Assembly (NCBI RefSeq): GCF_900092025.1
Contig: NZ_FLTX01000005.1
Span: 1 to 64,000 of the forward strand
Reading direction: 5' to 3'
DNA from: Xanthomonas bromi
GTDB taxonomy: Bacteria; Pseudomonadota; Gammaproteobacteria; Xanthomonadales; Xanthomonadaceae
Length of the DNA: 64,000 nt
Part shown: piece by piece, positions 9,219 to 18,894 of the stretch
Numbering within the stretch: position 1 is the stretch's first letter
Layout: each line of letters starts with the position of its first letter
Notes under the pieces: generated by a model
Databases searched by the model: none
What the model was told of the DNA's origin: nothing
What the model saw: only the letters and a program-made list of their open reading frames with translations
Translations under genes and position numbers: made by a program

Positions 9219-9761
9219 ATGGCAGAAGAACGTGCACCGCGGGGTCGTGATCGCGACCGTAACCGCGAAGAGAAAGTCGACGATGGCATGATCGAAAAGC
9301 TGGTCGCGGTCAATCGCGTCAGCAAGACGGTCAAGGGCGGTCGCCAGTTCACCTTCACCGCGCTGACCGTGGTCGGCGATGGTCTGGGCAAGGTCGGTTT
9401 CGGTTATGGCAAGGCGCGCGAAGTGCCGGTCGCCATCCAGAAGTCGATGGAGCAGGCGCGCAAGAATCTGGCCACTGTCGATCTGAATAACGGTACCTTG
9501 TGGCATGCGGTCAAGTCCGGGCACGGCGCAGCGCGCGTGTATATGCAGCCGGCTTCGGAAGGTACGGGCGTCATCGCCGGCGGTGCCATGCGCGCCGTGC
9601 TGGAAGCGGTTGGCGTGAAGAACGTGCTGGCCAAGGCCGTTGGTTCGCGTAACCCGATCAACCTGGTCCGTGCAACCCTGAAGGGTCTGTCGGAAGTGCA
9701 GTCGCCGGCACGTGTGGCGGCTAAGCGCGGCAAGAAGGTGGAGGAGCTCAACCATGGCTAA
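9219..9761 (+). CDS. rpsE: 30S ribosomal protein S5
   Basis: S5 (180 residues) lies at the mRNA entry site and affects decoding accuracy. It has a charged N-terminal extension ([12 protein letters not shown]) followed by the double-stranded-RNA-binding motif including [22 protein letters not shown]-type sequence and the C-terminal [16 protein letters not shown]. Its last eight bases overlap rpmD, so the two are likely translationally coupled. Confidence 0.97.
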
Positions 9762-9945
9762 GGACACCAACAAGACCGTGAAGGTGCGCCTGGTGCGTGG
9801 CCTGCGTGGAACCCAGTCGCGTCACCGCCTGTCGGTACGTGCGTTGGGCCTGAATAAGCTCAACGATGTGCGTGAACTGAAGGACAGCCCGCAGGTGCGT
9901 GGCCTGATCAATACGGTTCACTACCTCGTCAAGGTTGAGGAGTAA
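9754..9945 (+). CDS. rpmD: 50S ribosomal protein L30
   Basis: L30 (63 residues) is a small 50S protein at the subunit periphery. The sequence [17 protein letters not shown] and [17 protein letters not shown] are typical. The start ATG at 9754 lies inside the 3' end of rpsE (eight-base overlap) behind GGAGG; upstream in-frame starts inside rpsE give non-conserved residues and are rejected. Confidence 0.96.
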
Positions 9946-9949
9946 TCCC

Positions 9950-10393
9950 ATGACTCTGCGTCTTAATGACCTCAAGCCGGCCGACGGCGCCCGTACCGAA
10001 CGCACCCGCGTCGGTCGTGGTATCGGTTCGGGCCTCGGCAAGACCGCTGGTCGCGGTCACAAGGGTTCGTTCGCTCGTAAGGGCGGCGGCAAGATCAAGG
10101 CTGGCTTCGAAGGCGGCCAGACCCCGATGCAGCGCCGTCTGCCGAAGATCGGTTTCCGCTCCAAGATGGCGCGTGATACCGCTGAAGTGTTGTCCTACCA
10201 GCTGGACAAGCTGGATGCCGGTGATGTCGACTTTGCAGCGTTGCGTGCGGCCAACCTGGTCCCGAGCCGTGCCAAGAAGGCGAAGGTCGTGCTGAAGGGC
10301 GAGCTGAGCAAGAAGTTCGTGCTGAAGGGCGTTGCGGCTACCGCAGGCGCCAAGGCAGCAATCGAAGCTGCCGGCGGCAGCGTAGAGGAGTAA
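9950..10393 (+). CDS. rplO: 50S ribosomal protein L15
   Basis: L15 (147 residues) is a late-assembly 50S protein. The glycine- and basic-rich N-terminal arm ([19 protein letters not shown]) and the [17 protein letters not shown] segment are diagnostic. The start at 9950 follows GAGGAG at the end of rpmD. It is seven bases upstream of secY. Confidence 0.97.
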   Translation: MTLRLNDLKPADGARTERTRVGRGIGSGLGKTAGRGHKGSFARKGGGKIKAGFEGGQTPMQRRLPKIGFRSKMARDTAEVLSYQLDKLDAGDVDFAALRAANLVPSRAKKAKVVLKGELSKKFVLKGVAATAGAKAAIEAAGGSVEE

Positions 10394-10400
10394 TCGGCAG

Positions 10401-11765
10401 ATGGCGCAGGCTGGCATTGGTAACCTCGGTGGCGGGCTCGGCAAGTTCACGGAACTTCGCCAGCGGCTACTGTTCGTCCTCGGGGCATTGATCGTCTATC
10501 GCATCGGCTGCTATGTGCCGGTGCCGGGCGTCAATCCCGATGCCATGCTTTCGTTGATGCAGGCGCAGGGCGGCGGCATCGTGGACATGTTCAACATGTT
10601 CTCGGGCGGCGCCCTGCACCGTTTCAGTATTTTTGCGTTGAACGTGATGCCGTACATCTCGGCGTCGATCGTGATCCAGCTGGCCACGCACATCTTTCCC
10701 GCCCTCAAGGCGATGCAGAAGGAAGGCGAGTCGGGCCGACGCAAGATCACCCAGTATTCGCGCATTGGCGCTGTGCTTTTGGCGGTGGTGCAGGGCGGCA
10801 GTATCGCGCTCGCGCTGCAGAACCAGACGGCACCGGGCGGCGCTCCGGTGGTGTACGCGCCGGGTATGGGCTTTGTCCTCACCGCAGTCATCGCGCTGAC
10901 CGCTGGTACCATTTTCCTGATGTGGGTTGGCGAGCAGGTCACAGAGCGCGGTATCGGCAACGGTGTATCGCTGATCATCTTTGCCGGCATCGTGGCCGGT
11001 CTGCCGTCGGCGGCGATCCAGACCGTCGAGGCGTTCCGCGAAGGCAATCTGAGCTTCATTTCGCTGTTGCTGATCGTCATCACCATCCTGGCGTTTACGC
11101 TGTTTGTGGTGTTCGTCGAGCGTGGGCAGCGGCGTATTACGGTCAACTACGCGCGCCGCCAGGGCGGTCGCAATGCGTACATGAACCAGACTTCGTTCCT
11201 GCCGCTCAAGCTCAACATGGCTGGCGTGATTCCGCCGATCTTTGCCTCCAGCATCCTGGCATTCCCGGCGACGCTGTCGATGTGGTCGGGTCAGGCGGCT
11301 TCGGGCGGGGTGGGGTCGTGGCTGCAGAAGATCGCCAATGCGCTTGGGCCCGGTGAGCCGGTGCACATGCTGGTCTTCGCTGCGCTGATCATCGGTTTCG
11401 CGTTCTTCTACACGGCGCTGGTGTTCAACTCGCAGGAAACCGCCGACAACTTGAAGAAGTCTGGCGCGCTGATTCCGGGCATCCGTCCGGGCAAGGCGAC
11501 CGCCGACTATGTGGACGGCGTGCTGACGCGTCTGACCGCAGCCGGTTCGCTGTACCTGGTCATCGTCTGTCTGCTGCCGGAAATCATGCGCACGCAGCTC
11601 GGCACCTCGTTCCACTTCGGTGGCACTTCGCTGCTGATCGCGGTGGTGGTGGTGATGGACTTCATTGCGCAGATCCAGGCGCATCTGATGTCGCATCAGT
11701 ATGAGAGCCTGCTGAAGAAGGCCAACCTCAAGGGCGGCTCGCGCGGCGGCTTGGCGCGCGGTTAA
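10401..11765 (+). CDS. secY: Preprotein translocase subunit SecY
   Basis: SecY (454 residues) is the channel of the SecYEG inner-membrane translocon. Ten hydrophobic segments are visible. The family's plug and TM2 region ([28 protein letters not shown]) and the TM5 stretch [17 protein letters not shown] are present, and the cytosolic loop [12 protein letters not shown] needed for ribosome or SecA contact is intact. It is the last gene of the spc operon. Unlike E. coli, no rpmJ is seen downstream; a 332-base gap leads to rpsM. Confidence 0.98.
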   Translation: MAQAGIGNLGGGLGKFTELRQRLLFVLGALIVYRIGCYVPVPGVNPDAMLSLMQAQGGGIVDMFNMFSGGALHRFSIFALNVMPYISASIVIQLATHIFPALKAMQKEGESGRRKITQYSRIGAVLLAVVQGGSIALALQNQTAPGGAPVVYAPGMGFVLTAVIALTAGTIFLMWVGEQVTERGIGNGVSLIIFAGIVAGLPSAAIQTVEAFREGNLSFISLLLIVITILAFTLFVVFVERGQRRITVNYARRQGGRNAYMNQTSFLPLKLNMAGVIPPIFASSILAFPATLSMWSGQAASGGVGSWLQKIANALGPGEPVHMLVFAALIIGFAFFYTALVFNSQETADNLKKSGALIPGIRPGKATADYVDGVLTRLTAAGSLYLVIVCLLPEIMRTQLGTSFHFGGTSLLIAVVVVMDFIAQIQAHLMSHQYESLLKKANLKGGSRGGLARG

Positions 11766-11845
11766 GTGGTACACTAGATCTTCATTACGTGAAGACGGCC
11801 TGGTTCCCGGGCCACGATCTTCCGATCAGAAGGGCGGCTCGCGCG
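11730..11845 (+). repeat. 16-base direct repeat, copies 100 bp apart
   Basis: The 16 bases at 11730-11745, inside the end of secY, recur exactly at 11830-11845 in the following gap, with the copies offset by exactly 100 bases. In secY they encode the Gly/Arg-rich C-terminus. This looks like a small past duplication; function is unknown. Confidence 0.6.
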
Positions 11846-12097
11846 ACGTCTCGCGCGCGGGTGTGACGGGGTGGTCCTGTGCGGGAGTAGCACAGGCGAT
11901 TCGGAGCAGTTTTCTGGATCAACACCGTCCGGCGCCGGAGCGAGGGCACACTCCCCACGCCGGGTCCATGGAACTATTGGTTCCACGGGCTTCAAAGCAA
12001 TCCGAGGCCTTGTTATCATTCCAAGTTCACTTTTGATCCATCCTGCCGGATGGCGCCTGGGCGCTGTCGGGCCATCACTCAGTTGGAGAATCGCGTC
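11766..12097 (+). promoter_or_regulatory. secY-rpsM gap: candidate alpha-operon leader
   Basis: This 332-base gap holds no convincing gene; in particular no L36-like small basic ORF is seen. It contains several short inverted repeats, including CCTGTGC/GCACAGG near 11877-11897 and CCATCC/GGATGG with a TGCC loop at 12041-12056. In E. coli the rpsM leader folds into a pseudoknot bound by S4. A similar role here is plausible from position only; no sequence match was made. No strong promoter was found. Confidence 0.4.
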
Positions 12098-12454
12098 ATG
12101 GCGCGTATTGCAGGCGTCAACCTGCCAGCCCAGAAGCACGTCTGGGTCGGGTTGCAAAGCATCTACGGCATCGGCCGTACCCGTTCGAAGAAGCTCTGCG
12201 AATCCGCAGGCGTTACCTCGACCACGAAGATTCGTGATCTGTCCGAACCCGAAATCGAGCGCCTGCGCGCCGAAGTCGGCAAGTATGTCGTCGAAGGCGA
12301 CCTGCGCCGCGAAATCGGTATCGCGATCAAGCGACTGATGGACCTGGGCTGCTATCGCGGTCTGCGTCATCGCCGTGGTCTCCCGCTGCGTGGTCAGCGC
12401 ACCCGTACCAACGCCCGCACCCGTAAGGGTCCGCGCAAGGCGATCAGGAAGTAA
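12098..12454 (+). CDS. rpsM: 30S ribosomal protein S13
   Basis: S13 (118 residues, as in E. coli) bridges the 30S head and the 50S subunit. It begins [16 protein letters not shown] and ends with the typical basic tail [18 protein letters not shown]. The ATG at 12098 follows TTGGAGAA; an upstream in-frame ATG would add 16 unconserved residues. It is the first gene of the alpha operon. Confidence 0.97.
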   Translation: MARIAGVNLPAQKHVWVGLQSIYGIGRTRSKKLCESAGVTSTTKIRDLSEPEIERLRAEVGKYVVEGDLRREIGIAIKRLMDLGCYRGLRHRRGLPLRGQRTRTNARTRKGPRKAIRK

Positions 12455-12464
12455 GGGATAGATC

Positions 12465-12857
12465 ATGGCAAAGCCAGCAGAAAAGAAAACGAAGAAGAAG
12501 ATCAAGCGCGTCATCACTGACGGCGTCGCTCACGTCCACGCTTCGTTCAACAACACCATCGTCACCATCACCGATCGCCAGGGCAATGCGCTGTCGTGGG
12601 CTACGTCCGGCGGCGCCGGTTTCCGTGGTTCGCGTAAGTCGACCCCGTTCGCTGCTCAGGTTGCCGCCGAAAAGGCTGGCCGCGCTGCGCTCGATTACGG
12701 CGTGAAGTCGCTGGAAGTACGTATCAAGGGCCCGGGTCCGGGCCGTGAGTCGGCCGTGCGTTCGTTGAACAACGTGGGCTACAAGATCACCAACATCATC
12801 GACGTGACGCCAATCCCGCACAACGGGTGCCGTCCGCCGAAGAAGCGTCGCGTCTAA
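12465..12857 (+). CDS. rpsK: 30S ribosomal protein S11
   Basis: S11 (130 residues) forms the platform of the 30S subunit near the mRNA exit. Diagnostic segments are [17 protein letters not shown], the conserved [11 protein letters not shown] and the C-terminal [18 protein letters not shown]. The gene lies 10 bases after rpsM and 15 before rpsD. Confidence 0.98.
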   Translation: MAKPAEKKTKKKIKRVITDGVAHVHASFNNTIVTITDRQGNALSWATSGGAGFRGSRKSTPFAAQVAAEKAGRAALDYGVKSLEVRIKGPGPGRESAVRSLNNVGYKITNIIDVTPIPHNGCRPPKKRRV

Positions 12858-12872
12858 AGGGAGCGATAAGAA

Positions 12873-13499
12873 ATGGCTCGTTATATCGGTCCTACCTGTA
12901 AGCTCGCGCGCCGCGAAGGCGCCGACCTTTCCCTCAAGAGCCCGGCGCGTGCGCTGGACTCCAAGTGCAAGCTTGAGCAGAAGCCCGGCCAACACGGCGC
13001 GGCTCGCAAAGGCAAGCTCTCCGACTACGCTACCCAGCTGCGCGAAAAGCAGAAGGTCAAGCGCACCTACGGTTTGCTGGAACGTCAATTCCGCAACTAC
13101 TACAAGAAGGCCTCGACCAAGAAGGGCAACACCGGCGAGAACCTGCTGCAGTTGTTGGAAACCCGTCTGGACAACGTCTGCTACCGCATGGGCTTTGCCG
13201 TCACCCGTCCGGCCGCGCGCCAGCTGGTGTCGCACCGTGGCGTGCTGGTCAATGGCAAGTCGGTGAATCTGGCTTCGTACCAGATCAAGGCTGGCGATGC
13301 GATCACGCTGTCGGAAAAGGCACAGAAGCAGCTCCGCGTGCAGGAAGCCCTGACCGTGGCTGAGCAGCACGACATGACGCCGTCGTGGGTTGAAGTCGAT
13401 TCGAAGAAGTTCAGCGGCGTGTTCAAGGCCGTGCCGGATCGTGCTGACCTGCCTTCGGATATCAACGAAGCGCTGATCGTCGAGTTGTATTCGAAGTAA
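12873..13499 (+). CDS. rpsD: 30S ribosomal protein S4
   Basis: S4 (208 residues) is a primary assembly protein and the usual translational repressor of the alpha operon. The sequence shows [16 protein letters not shown] at the start and the S4 RNA-binding domain near residues 98-160 ([26 protein letters not shown]). It lacks an N-terminal four-cysteine zinc cluster. A strong hairpin lies between it and rpoA. Confidence 0.97.
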   Translation: MARYIGPTCKLARREGADLSLKSPARALDSKCKLEQKPGQHGAARKGKLSDYATQLREKQKVKRTYGLLERQFRNYYKKASTKKGNTGENLLQLLETRLDNVCYRMGFAVTRPAARQLVSHRGVLVNGKSVNLASYQIKAGDAITLSEKAQKQLRVQEALTVAEQHDMTPSWVEVDSKKFSGVFKAVPDRADLPSDINEALIVELYSK

Positions 13500-13511
13500 T
13501 TCACATTGGAG

Positions 13512-13534
13512 AACCTCCGGTACTGCCGGAGGTT
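13512..13534 (+). promoter_or_regulatory. Hairpin between rpsD and rpoA
   Basis: A 9-bp perfect stem (13512-13520 with 13526-13534) with a five-base loop sits in the 53-base rpsD-rpoA gap, just upstream of the rpoA ribosome-binding region (GCAGGAGA). No T tract follows. Because the site ends about 18 bases before the start codon it could affect rpoA translation or mRNA processing; this is inference. Confidence 0.4.
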
Positions 13535-13552
13535 CGCAGGAGACCCCGCAAC

Positions 13553-14551
13553 ATGACGGTTACCGCCAACCAGGTTCTGCGCCCCCGTGGTCCGCAGATC
13601 GAACGTCTTACCGACAACCGTGCCAAGGTCGTGATCGAGCCCTTGGAGCGCGGTTACGGGCACACGCTGGGCAATGCCCTGCGTCGTGTGCTGTTGTCGT
13701 CGATCCCCGGTTTTGCGATCACCGAGGTCGAGATCGACGGCGTGCTGCACGAGTACACCACGGTCGAAGGTTTGCAGGAAGACGTGCTGGACGTCCTGCT
13801 CAACCTGAAAGACGTGGCCATTCGCATGCACAGTGGCGACAGCGCCATGCTGTCGTTGTCCAAGCAGGGTCCGGGCACGGTCACTGCGGCCGACATCAGG
13901 ACCGATCACAACGTTGAGATCATCAACGGCGACCACGTGATCTGCCACCTGACCAAAGACACCGCATTGAACATGCGCCTGAAGATCGAGCGTGGGTTCG
14001 GCTATCAGCCGGCTGCTGCGCGTCGTCGTCCGGACGAAGAGACCCGTACCATCGGTCGTCTGATGCTGGATGCGTCGTTCTCGCCGGTGCGTCGCGTCGC
14101 CTACGCCGTGGAAGCTGCGCGCGTCGAGCAGCGTACCGACCTCGACAAGCTGGTCATCGATATCGAAACCAACGGCACGATCGATGCCGAGGAAGCCGTG
14201 CGCACCGCCGCCGACATCCTCAGCGATCAGCTGTCGGTGTTCGGCGATTTCACCCACCGCGATCGCGGTGCGGCCAAGCCGGCTGCGAGCGGCGTGGATC
14301 CGGTGCTGCTGCGCCCGATCGACGACCTCGAGCTGACCGTGCGTTCGGCTAATTGCCTCAAGGCCGAGAGCATTTACTACATCGGCGATCTGATCCAGAA
14401 GACCGAAGTGGAGCTGCTCAAGACCCCGAATCTGGGCAAGAAGTCGCTCACCGAAATCAAGGAAGTGCTGGCACAGCGCGGCCTTGCACTGGGCATGAAG
14501 CTGGAGAACTGGCCGCCGGCCGGTGTCGCCCAGCATGGCATGCTTGGTTAA
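13553..14551 (+). CDS. rpoA: RNA polymerase alpha subunit
   Basis: RpoA (332 residues) dimerises to nucleate RNA polymerase assembly. The N-terminal domain has the conserved [20 protein letters not shown] (residues about 38-57). A flexible linker near residues 235-250 leads to the C-terminal domain with [13 protein letters not shown], which contains the DNA- and activator-contacting arginine, and the helix-hairpin-helix [16 protein letters not shown]. Length and architecture are standard. It is followed by a strong terminator rather than running straight into rplQ. Confidence 0.98.
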   Translation: MTVTANQVLRPRGPQIERLTDNRAKVVIEPLERGYGHTLGNALRRVLLSSIPGFAITEVEIDGVLHEYTTVEGLQEDVLDVLLNLKDVAIRMHSGDSAMLSLSKQGPGTVTAADIRTDHNVEIINGDHVICHLTKDTALNMRLKIERGFGYQPAAARRRPDEETRTIGRLMLDASFSPVRRVAYAVEAARVEQRTDLDKLVIDIETNGTIDAEEAVRTAADILSDQLSVFGDFTHRDRGAAKPAASGVDPVLLRPIDDLELTVRSANCLKAESIYYIGDLIQKTEVELLKTPNLGKKSLTEIKEVLAQRGLALGMKLENWPPAGVAQHGMLG

Positions 14552-14561
14552 TGCATCACCG

Positions 14562-14597
14562 CATGGGCGTCTTCGGGCGCCCATGTTTGTTTTTTTA
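14562..14597 (+). terminator. UUCG-loop terminator between rpoA and rplQ
   Basis: A 10-bp stem with one G-U pair (14562-14571 with 14576-14585) closes on TTCG flanked by C and G, an ultra-stable tetraloop, followed by a T-rich tract broken by a single G (TTTGTTTTTTTA). It is 11 bases after the rpoA stop. In E. coli rpoA and rplQ are co-transcribed, so a strong terminator here is unexpected. Confidence 0.8.
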
Positions 14598-14731
14598 CAT
14601 CGACGGGCCAAAGCCTGCGATGACATCCGGTCGAAGGACGGCCGGTTCGGACCAACCGCAGTCCATTCAACAGCGCCAGGATGGCGACAACGTCACTCAG
14701 CAGTCTCAATATTCTTTAGGAAATCACACTC

Positions 14732-15115
14732 ATGCGTCACCAGAAATCCGGTCGTAAGTTCAACCGCACCAGCGCGCACCGCGAAGCCATGTTCCGCAAT
14801 ATGGCCGCTTCGCTGTTCAAGCACGAGCTGATCAAGACCACCTTGCCGAAGGCCAAGGAACTGCGTCGCGTCGCCGAGCCGCTGATCACCATCGGCAAGG
14901 TCGATGGCGTTGCCAATCGTCGTCTGGCGTTTGCCCGTCTGCGCGACAAGGAAGCGGTGGGCAAGCTGTTCGTCGAACTGGGCCCGCGTTACGCGACCCG
15001 TCCCGGCGGCTACCTGCGTATCCTGAAGGCCGGCTATCGTGCCGGTGACAATGCGCCGATGGCGTATGTGGAGCTGGTCGACCGTCCGGTCGTGGCCGAA
15101 GAAGTGACCGAGTAA
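14732..15115 (+). CDS. rplQ: 50S ribosomal protein L17
   Basis: L17 (127 residues) is the last gene of the alpha operon. The N-terminal [23 protein letters not shown]-type sequence and the C-terminal [17 protein letters not shown] are typical. The 180-base gap from rpoA contains a strong terminator, so rplQ must depend on read-through or its own promoter. TATTCT near 14709 is a possible -10, but no good -35 was found. Confidence 0.97.
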   Translation: MRHQKSGRKFNRTSAHREAMFRNMAASLFKHELIKTTLPKAKELRRVAEPLITIGKVDGVANRRLAFARLRDKEAVGKLFVELGPRYATRPGGYLRILKAGYRAGDNAPMAYVELVDRPVVAEEVTE

Positions 15116-15144
15116 TCGGATCGCCTTTGTAAAGATTCTTGAGA

Positions 15145-15173
15145 AAGCCCGGTGCATGCGCCGGGCTTTTTTA
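15145..15173 (+). terminator. Intrinsic terminator of rplQ / alpha operon
   Basis: An 8-bp stem AAGCCCGG/CCGGGCTT (15145-15152 with 15161-15168) is followed by an uninterrupted T run ending at 15172. It marks the end of the ribosomal protein cluster. Confidence 0.85.
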
Positions 15174-15510
15174 TTGGTCCGGTCGAAGGCGCTGAGCGCT
15201 GCCGGCTGTACGCCTGTGTCGACGCATGCGGCGCGTAAGGTAAAGCGATGCGGCTAAGCAGACGCCCACTGAAACGGCCTGTGGCTTGGTCGATCGGCAG
15301 TTTGCTGATCGCGCACCGCGGATCGCCGCTCGCGTGCGTGTGGCGATGTGGCGTGATCACTCCGGTAATGCGTGCCGGTCACGTTGCTGGGGCTTCGCAG
15401 CAGATCAAGATCAGACGCTTCGCGCAATACGACCCTCCGCTCGGGCATGCGTGGTCACGGCCGTGGCGATGGCTGATAATCGGCAACTCGACCCTAGGCA
15501 AGCAGTGACG
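15173..15510 (+). promoter_or_regulatory. rplQ-dsbB gap with candidate dsbB promoter
   Basis: The 338 bases contain no convincing gene. Just before dsbB, TGGTCA (15452-15457) and GATAAT (15475-15480) are 17 bases apart, a weak-to-moderate sigma-70 match ending 30 bases before the dsbB ATG. The reading frame of dsbB is open upstream through this region but shows no conserved sequence. Confidence 0.4.
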
Positions 15511-16029
15511 ATGAATCCATTTCGTTGGAGTTTCCGGGCGCAGTTTCTGCTGGGCTTTCTTGCATGCGCAGGATTGCTGGCTTACGCGATCTACGTGCAG
15601 CTGCATCTGGGTCTTGAGCCTTGCCCGCTGTGCATCTTCCAGCGGATCGCTTTCGCGGCGCTGGCGATGTTTTTCCTGCTAGGCGGGCTACATGGGCCGC
15701 GGGCGGCGGGTGCGCGGAAGGTGTATGGCGTGCTGAGCTTCATCGCCGCGGGGGTGGGCATGGGCATCGCTGCGCGGCACGTATGGGTGCAGATCCGGCC
15801 CAAGGACATGATGTCTTCGTGCGGTCCGCCGTTGAGCTTTCTGAGCGAGACGATGGGGCCGTTCGAAGTGTTCCGCACCGTGCTGACCGGCACCAGCGAC
15901 TGCGGCAATATCGATTGGCGCTTCCTGGGGCTGAGTATGCCGATGTGGAGCATGGTGTGGTTCGTGGGGCTGGCGTTGTGGGCGCTGTACGCGGGCTTCA
16001 AAGCGCGGCGTAGTTCGGTCCATCATTAG
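15511..16029 (+). CDS. dsbB: Disulfide bond formation protein B (DsbB)
   Basis: DsbB (172 residues) is an inner-membrane quinone reductase that reoxidises DsbA in the periplasm. Four hydrophobic segments are visible. Both redox pairs are present: C38 and C41 in EPCPLC, and C104 and C131 in the second periplasmic loop (MSSCGPP and TSDCGN), matching the spacing of the E. coli protein. The ATG at 15511 gives the family N-terminus MNPFRWSFR; a longer in-frame form starting near 15286 is rejected because the extra residues resemble nothing and would precede the first membrane segment. Confidence 0.93.
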   Translation: MNPFRWSFRAQFLLGFLACAGLLAYAIYVQLHLGLEPCPLCIFQRIAFAALAMFFLLGGLHGPRAAGARKVYGVLSFIAAGVGMGIAARHVWVQIRPKDMMSSCGPPLSFLSETMGPFEVFRTVLTGTSDCGNIDWRFLGLSMPMWSMVWFVGLALWALYAGFKARRSSVHH

Positions 16030-16535
16030 CGGTGCCGCGCGTTGCCAGGCCTGCTGATCCCTTCGGCGCGCAGGTGTCATCGCGGGTAGGCAATCGGGCG
16101 CCGTGCATCGCCTGTGCGGCGATGGTGGGTGGTGTGATGGGAAAGGTCGCGTTGATCTGTCGCCGGTCGTTAACGATCGACCATCGTTGCGCAAGGTGTC
16201 TTTACCCACTGCAGGCATTGGACGCAGCTGATTCTATGCAAATAGCACTAAGCGCCCTTATTGCGGCGTCAGGCATTGGTTACCCGCCCAAGGTAACGGC
16301 ATCGAAGGCGTGACATAGCGCCTGGCACTGCAAAATGGCCACCTGTGATAGATCGCAAACTGGTTCAAGGCATCGAGCAGATCGAAGATCGATACGCACG
16401 GGCATGTAATGCGATACGTACCAGCCGTAAAGATAGTCCGCATTGGAATCCCGTCGCATCTGGATCCGCAGTCATCGCAGCCCCGCGAGCGGACGGCCGG
16501 TCTGCGTCCGGTCCGTCCGCTGCGTTACACCGCAA
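16030..16535. other. Gap between dsbB and TonB receptor
   Basis: These 506 bases lie between two converging genes. I see no credible gene. The right end holds the long hairpin at 16488-16521. The middle (about 16190-16320) is less GC-rich than its surroundings. Confidence 0.5.
16488..16521 (-). terminator. Hairpin after TonB-dependent receptor gene
   Basis: AGCGGACGG/CCGTCCGCT (16488-16496 with 16513-16521), extended inward by a further CCGG pair with one bulge, forms a roughly 13-bp stem just past the stop codon of the minus-strand receptor gene. It lacks a T tract on either strand, so it is more likely an mRNA 3'-end stabiliser or Rho-assisted end than a simple intrinsic terminator. Confidence 0.4.
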
Positions 16536-18677
16536 TCAGAAGTCTTGCTGCAGGCTCACATAGACGCCACGGCGCGGCGCCCACTGCGGCGCGAATACGC
16601 CAATGCCGCCGCCATCGCGCAACTGGTAGCTGCGGTTGAGGACATTGACTGCCGCCAGTTGCACATGTAGCGGATGCGTATTGACGTCGAAGTCGTGGCC
16701 GACGCTGGCATTGAGCTGGAAGTATGACGGCAGCGAAGCGCCGTTGGGCACGGTGTCGGTATCGGTACGCAAACCGCTGCCGAACAGGTAGTTGAGGCCG
16801 ACCTTGCTGCCTTCGCTGAAGGCGTAGTTGATACCGCCGGAAGAGGTCAGCTTCTGATCGTGGTCCAGATGAATCCAGTTGTCGTAGGTATACGCCAGCG
16901 CATCTGGGTCGAAGTTGTACAGACTGGTCATGACCCGCTTGCCCATGGCCTTGCTGTAGGCGACGTTGAAATAGGCCGTGACCGGTCCGTTGGTGTAGTC
17001 GGCGCTGAATTCGGCGCCGCGGATGCGGCCATAGCGGTAATTAAAGGTGGAATAGACATAGGCGGCACCGAACTGGCCTTCGTCCTGCAGCCGATCGGCC
17101 TTGCGGTAATAGGTGTCAAGGCCCAGCGTCAGATGATCGGTGACCACTTGCGAGATGCCCAGGTCGTAGTAGTCGCTGCGCTCGCTCAGCGGTGTGGTGG
17201 GGCCATCGCCGGCGGACTGCTGATTGGTGGTGCCGTCGTATAGCGCGATGTCGCTGGTGGAGATCAACTCGCTGGCCGGGGGAGTGAAGTAGCGCGCGTA
17301 ACCGGCATGCACGGTGGTGCTGCCGCTGGCGCGCCAGATGACGCCCAGGCGCGGGCTGAGCTGACCTTCGGTATTGCCGAAGGCCTTGTACTTGTCGCCG
17401 CGCACGCCGTAGTTGACCGTCCAGTCGTCGCCGATCTTCCACTCGTCCTGCAAATAGAGCGCGTAGGTGCTGGCATGGAAACGGCTGCCGTCGGGGATGA
17501 ACAGCGGCACGTTGCTGCTCTGGCTGCCGTCGTCGTTTGCAAGGAAGACATACGAATCGTTGCTGGCGATGGCGTGTTCGAAATTGCCATAGACACCGTA
17601 GCGCAGCGTATGCGAGCCGCCCCACGGCGTTGCGAAGTCCGCCTGTACGGTATTGGCGCGGTTGCTGCGCTCTACTTGCGAGGCGATGCCGTTGAAGATC
17701 AGGTCGCCGGCGACATCGGGCGAGAAGGCGACGCTGCTGTAACGCTGGCCGGCTGAGAGCTGATAGTTGGTGTCGCCAAGCGTGCCTTGCAGGGCCAAGG
17801 TGCCGAAACGGGTGTTTTCGCGCTGGTTCTCGTCCAGGCGCGACGAATCGAAATCGGTGGTGCCCAGGTAGTCGAAGGCCGGCGTCTGTCCGGGATTGTT
17901 GGGGATCTGGAAGCGGTTGTTGGCGTAGCCGACCAGCAGGCTGAGACGGGTGTTCTCGTTGACCAGATAGGTCAGATCGGCGAAGCCCTTGCCCTGGCGG
18001 GTTTTGTCATGCACAGGATTGAGGCTGTCGACCGGGTTCTCCAGGCCGTTCTTGTTCTGGTCGTAATCGCCGCTGACGAACCAGCTCCAACGCCCGTTGC
18101 CGCCCCAAAGCGAGGCATTGGGGTTGATGGTGCCGAACGAGCCGGCGGTGATGCCGACGCTGCCGCCATTGCCGAGCTCTGCACCGTTCTTGGTGGTGAT
18201 GTCGACCACGGCAGCGGTACGGTCGCCGAACTGCGCAGGCAATGCGCCATCGAGCAGCTTGAGGTTCTTGATGATGCGCGGCTCCAGGCTCTGGCCGAAG
18301 CCGGAGATGGATTCGGGAATCATCACCCCGTTGATGCGGTACTGCAGATTGGCATGGTCGCCGCGGACGTGGATGCTGCCATAGGAATCCTGCACGACAC
18401 CGGGCGCCTGCAGCAGCACCTGGTTGAGCGGGGTCGCGGCGCCAAGCGGCAGGCGATCGATATCTTCGGCGGTGATGGCGAATTGGCTGCTGCCGATATC
18501 GGGCGACAGCGCATTGCGCGCGGCCTCTAGCTTGGCGATCACATTGACCGTATTCAGATCGGTGGTGCGCTCGGAGTCGGCATCGGCGGCAAATGCCGCA
18601 CCGACAGGTGCGGCCAGCAGGGCGATGGTGATGGCAGCAGACAAAAGACGAGGAGTCATGGCGGTTTCGCGAGGCAT
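16536..18677 (-). CDS. TonB-dependent outer-membrane receptor
   Basis: A 713-residue outer-membrane receptor that would import a ligand using TonB energy. A signal peptide is clear (ITIALLAAPVGAAFA), followed by a plug domain (LNQVLLQAPGVVQDSYGSIHVRGD) and a long beta-barrel ending in phenylalanine (SLQQDF), as barrel proteins usually do. Two Met codons are possible, at 18677 and 18659; the shorter gives MTPRLLSAAI, an equally good signal peptide, and neither has a strong ribosome-binding site. No regulator, transporter or degradative gene adjoins it, so the ligand is unknown. Divergent from the DAHP synthase gene. Confidence 0.9.
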   Translation of the reverse strand: MPRETAMTPRLLSAAITIALLAAPVGAAFAADADSERTTDLNTVNVIAKLEAARNALSPDIGSSQFAITAEDIDRLPLGAATPLNQVLLQAPGVVQDSYGSIHVRGDHANLQYRINGVMIPESISGFGQSLEPRIIKNLKLLDGALPAQFGDRTAAVVDITTKNGAELGNGGSVGITAGSFGTINPNASLWGGNGRWSWFVSGDYDQNKNGLENPVDSLNPVHDKTRQGKGFADLTYLVNENTRLSLLVGYANNRFQIPNNPGQTPAFDYLGTTDFDSSRLDENQRENTRFGTLALQGTLGDTNYQLSAGQRYSSVAFSPDVAGDLIFNGIASQVERSNRANTVQADFATPWGGSHTLRYGVYGNFEHAIASNDSYVFLANDDGSQSSNVPLFIPDGSRFHASTYALYLQDEWKIGDDWTVNYGVRGDKYKAFGNTEGQLSPRLGVIWRASGSTTVHAGYARYFTPPASELISTSDIALYDGTTNQQSAGDGPTTPLSERSDYYDLGISQVVTDHLTLGLDTYYRKADRLQDEGQFGAAYVYSTFNYRYGRIRGAEFSADYTNGPVTAYFNVAYSKAMGKRVMTSLYNFDPDALAYTYDNWIHLDHDQKLTSSGGINYAFSEGSKVGLNYLFGSGLRTDTDTVPNGASLPSYFQLNASVGHDFDVNTHPLHVQLAAVNVLNRSYQLRDGGGIGVFAPQWAPRRGVYVSLQQDF

Positions 18678-18894
18678 GTGAGAGGAAGGTGTTGTTATTT
18701 TGTAACATTGGACCCCCTGGTGAGCGCTGGCGTAGGCCGAAAGTCATGTTCATCAGGCGAGGTGTTGCTTGGTGTTCAGGTCGAAGGCGCGTGCGCGCTA
18801 TTGCCAATTCGGGTGTTGCGCTGCGACCGGCATACAGGCGCTTTGCGTAGCGTTCGGGGTCTGCCAACATCGCAGACTGCCTAGGAGTCCTTCT

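Noticed and set aside
11766-12097. Possible rpmJ (L36) gene
   Set aside because: No short basic frame with the typical MKVRASVKK-like start was seen on the plus strand.
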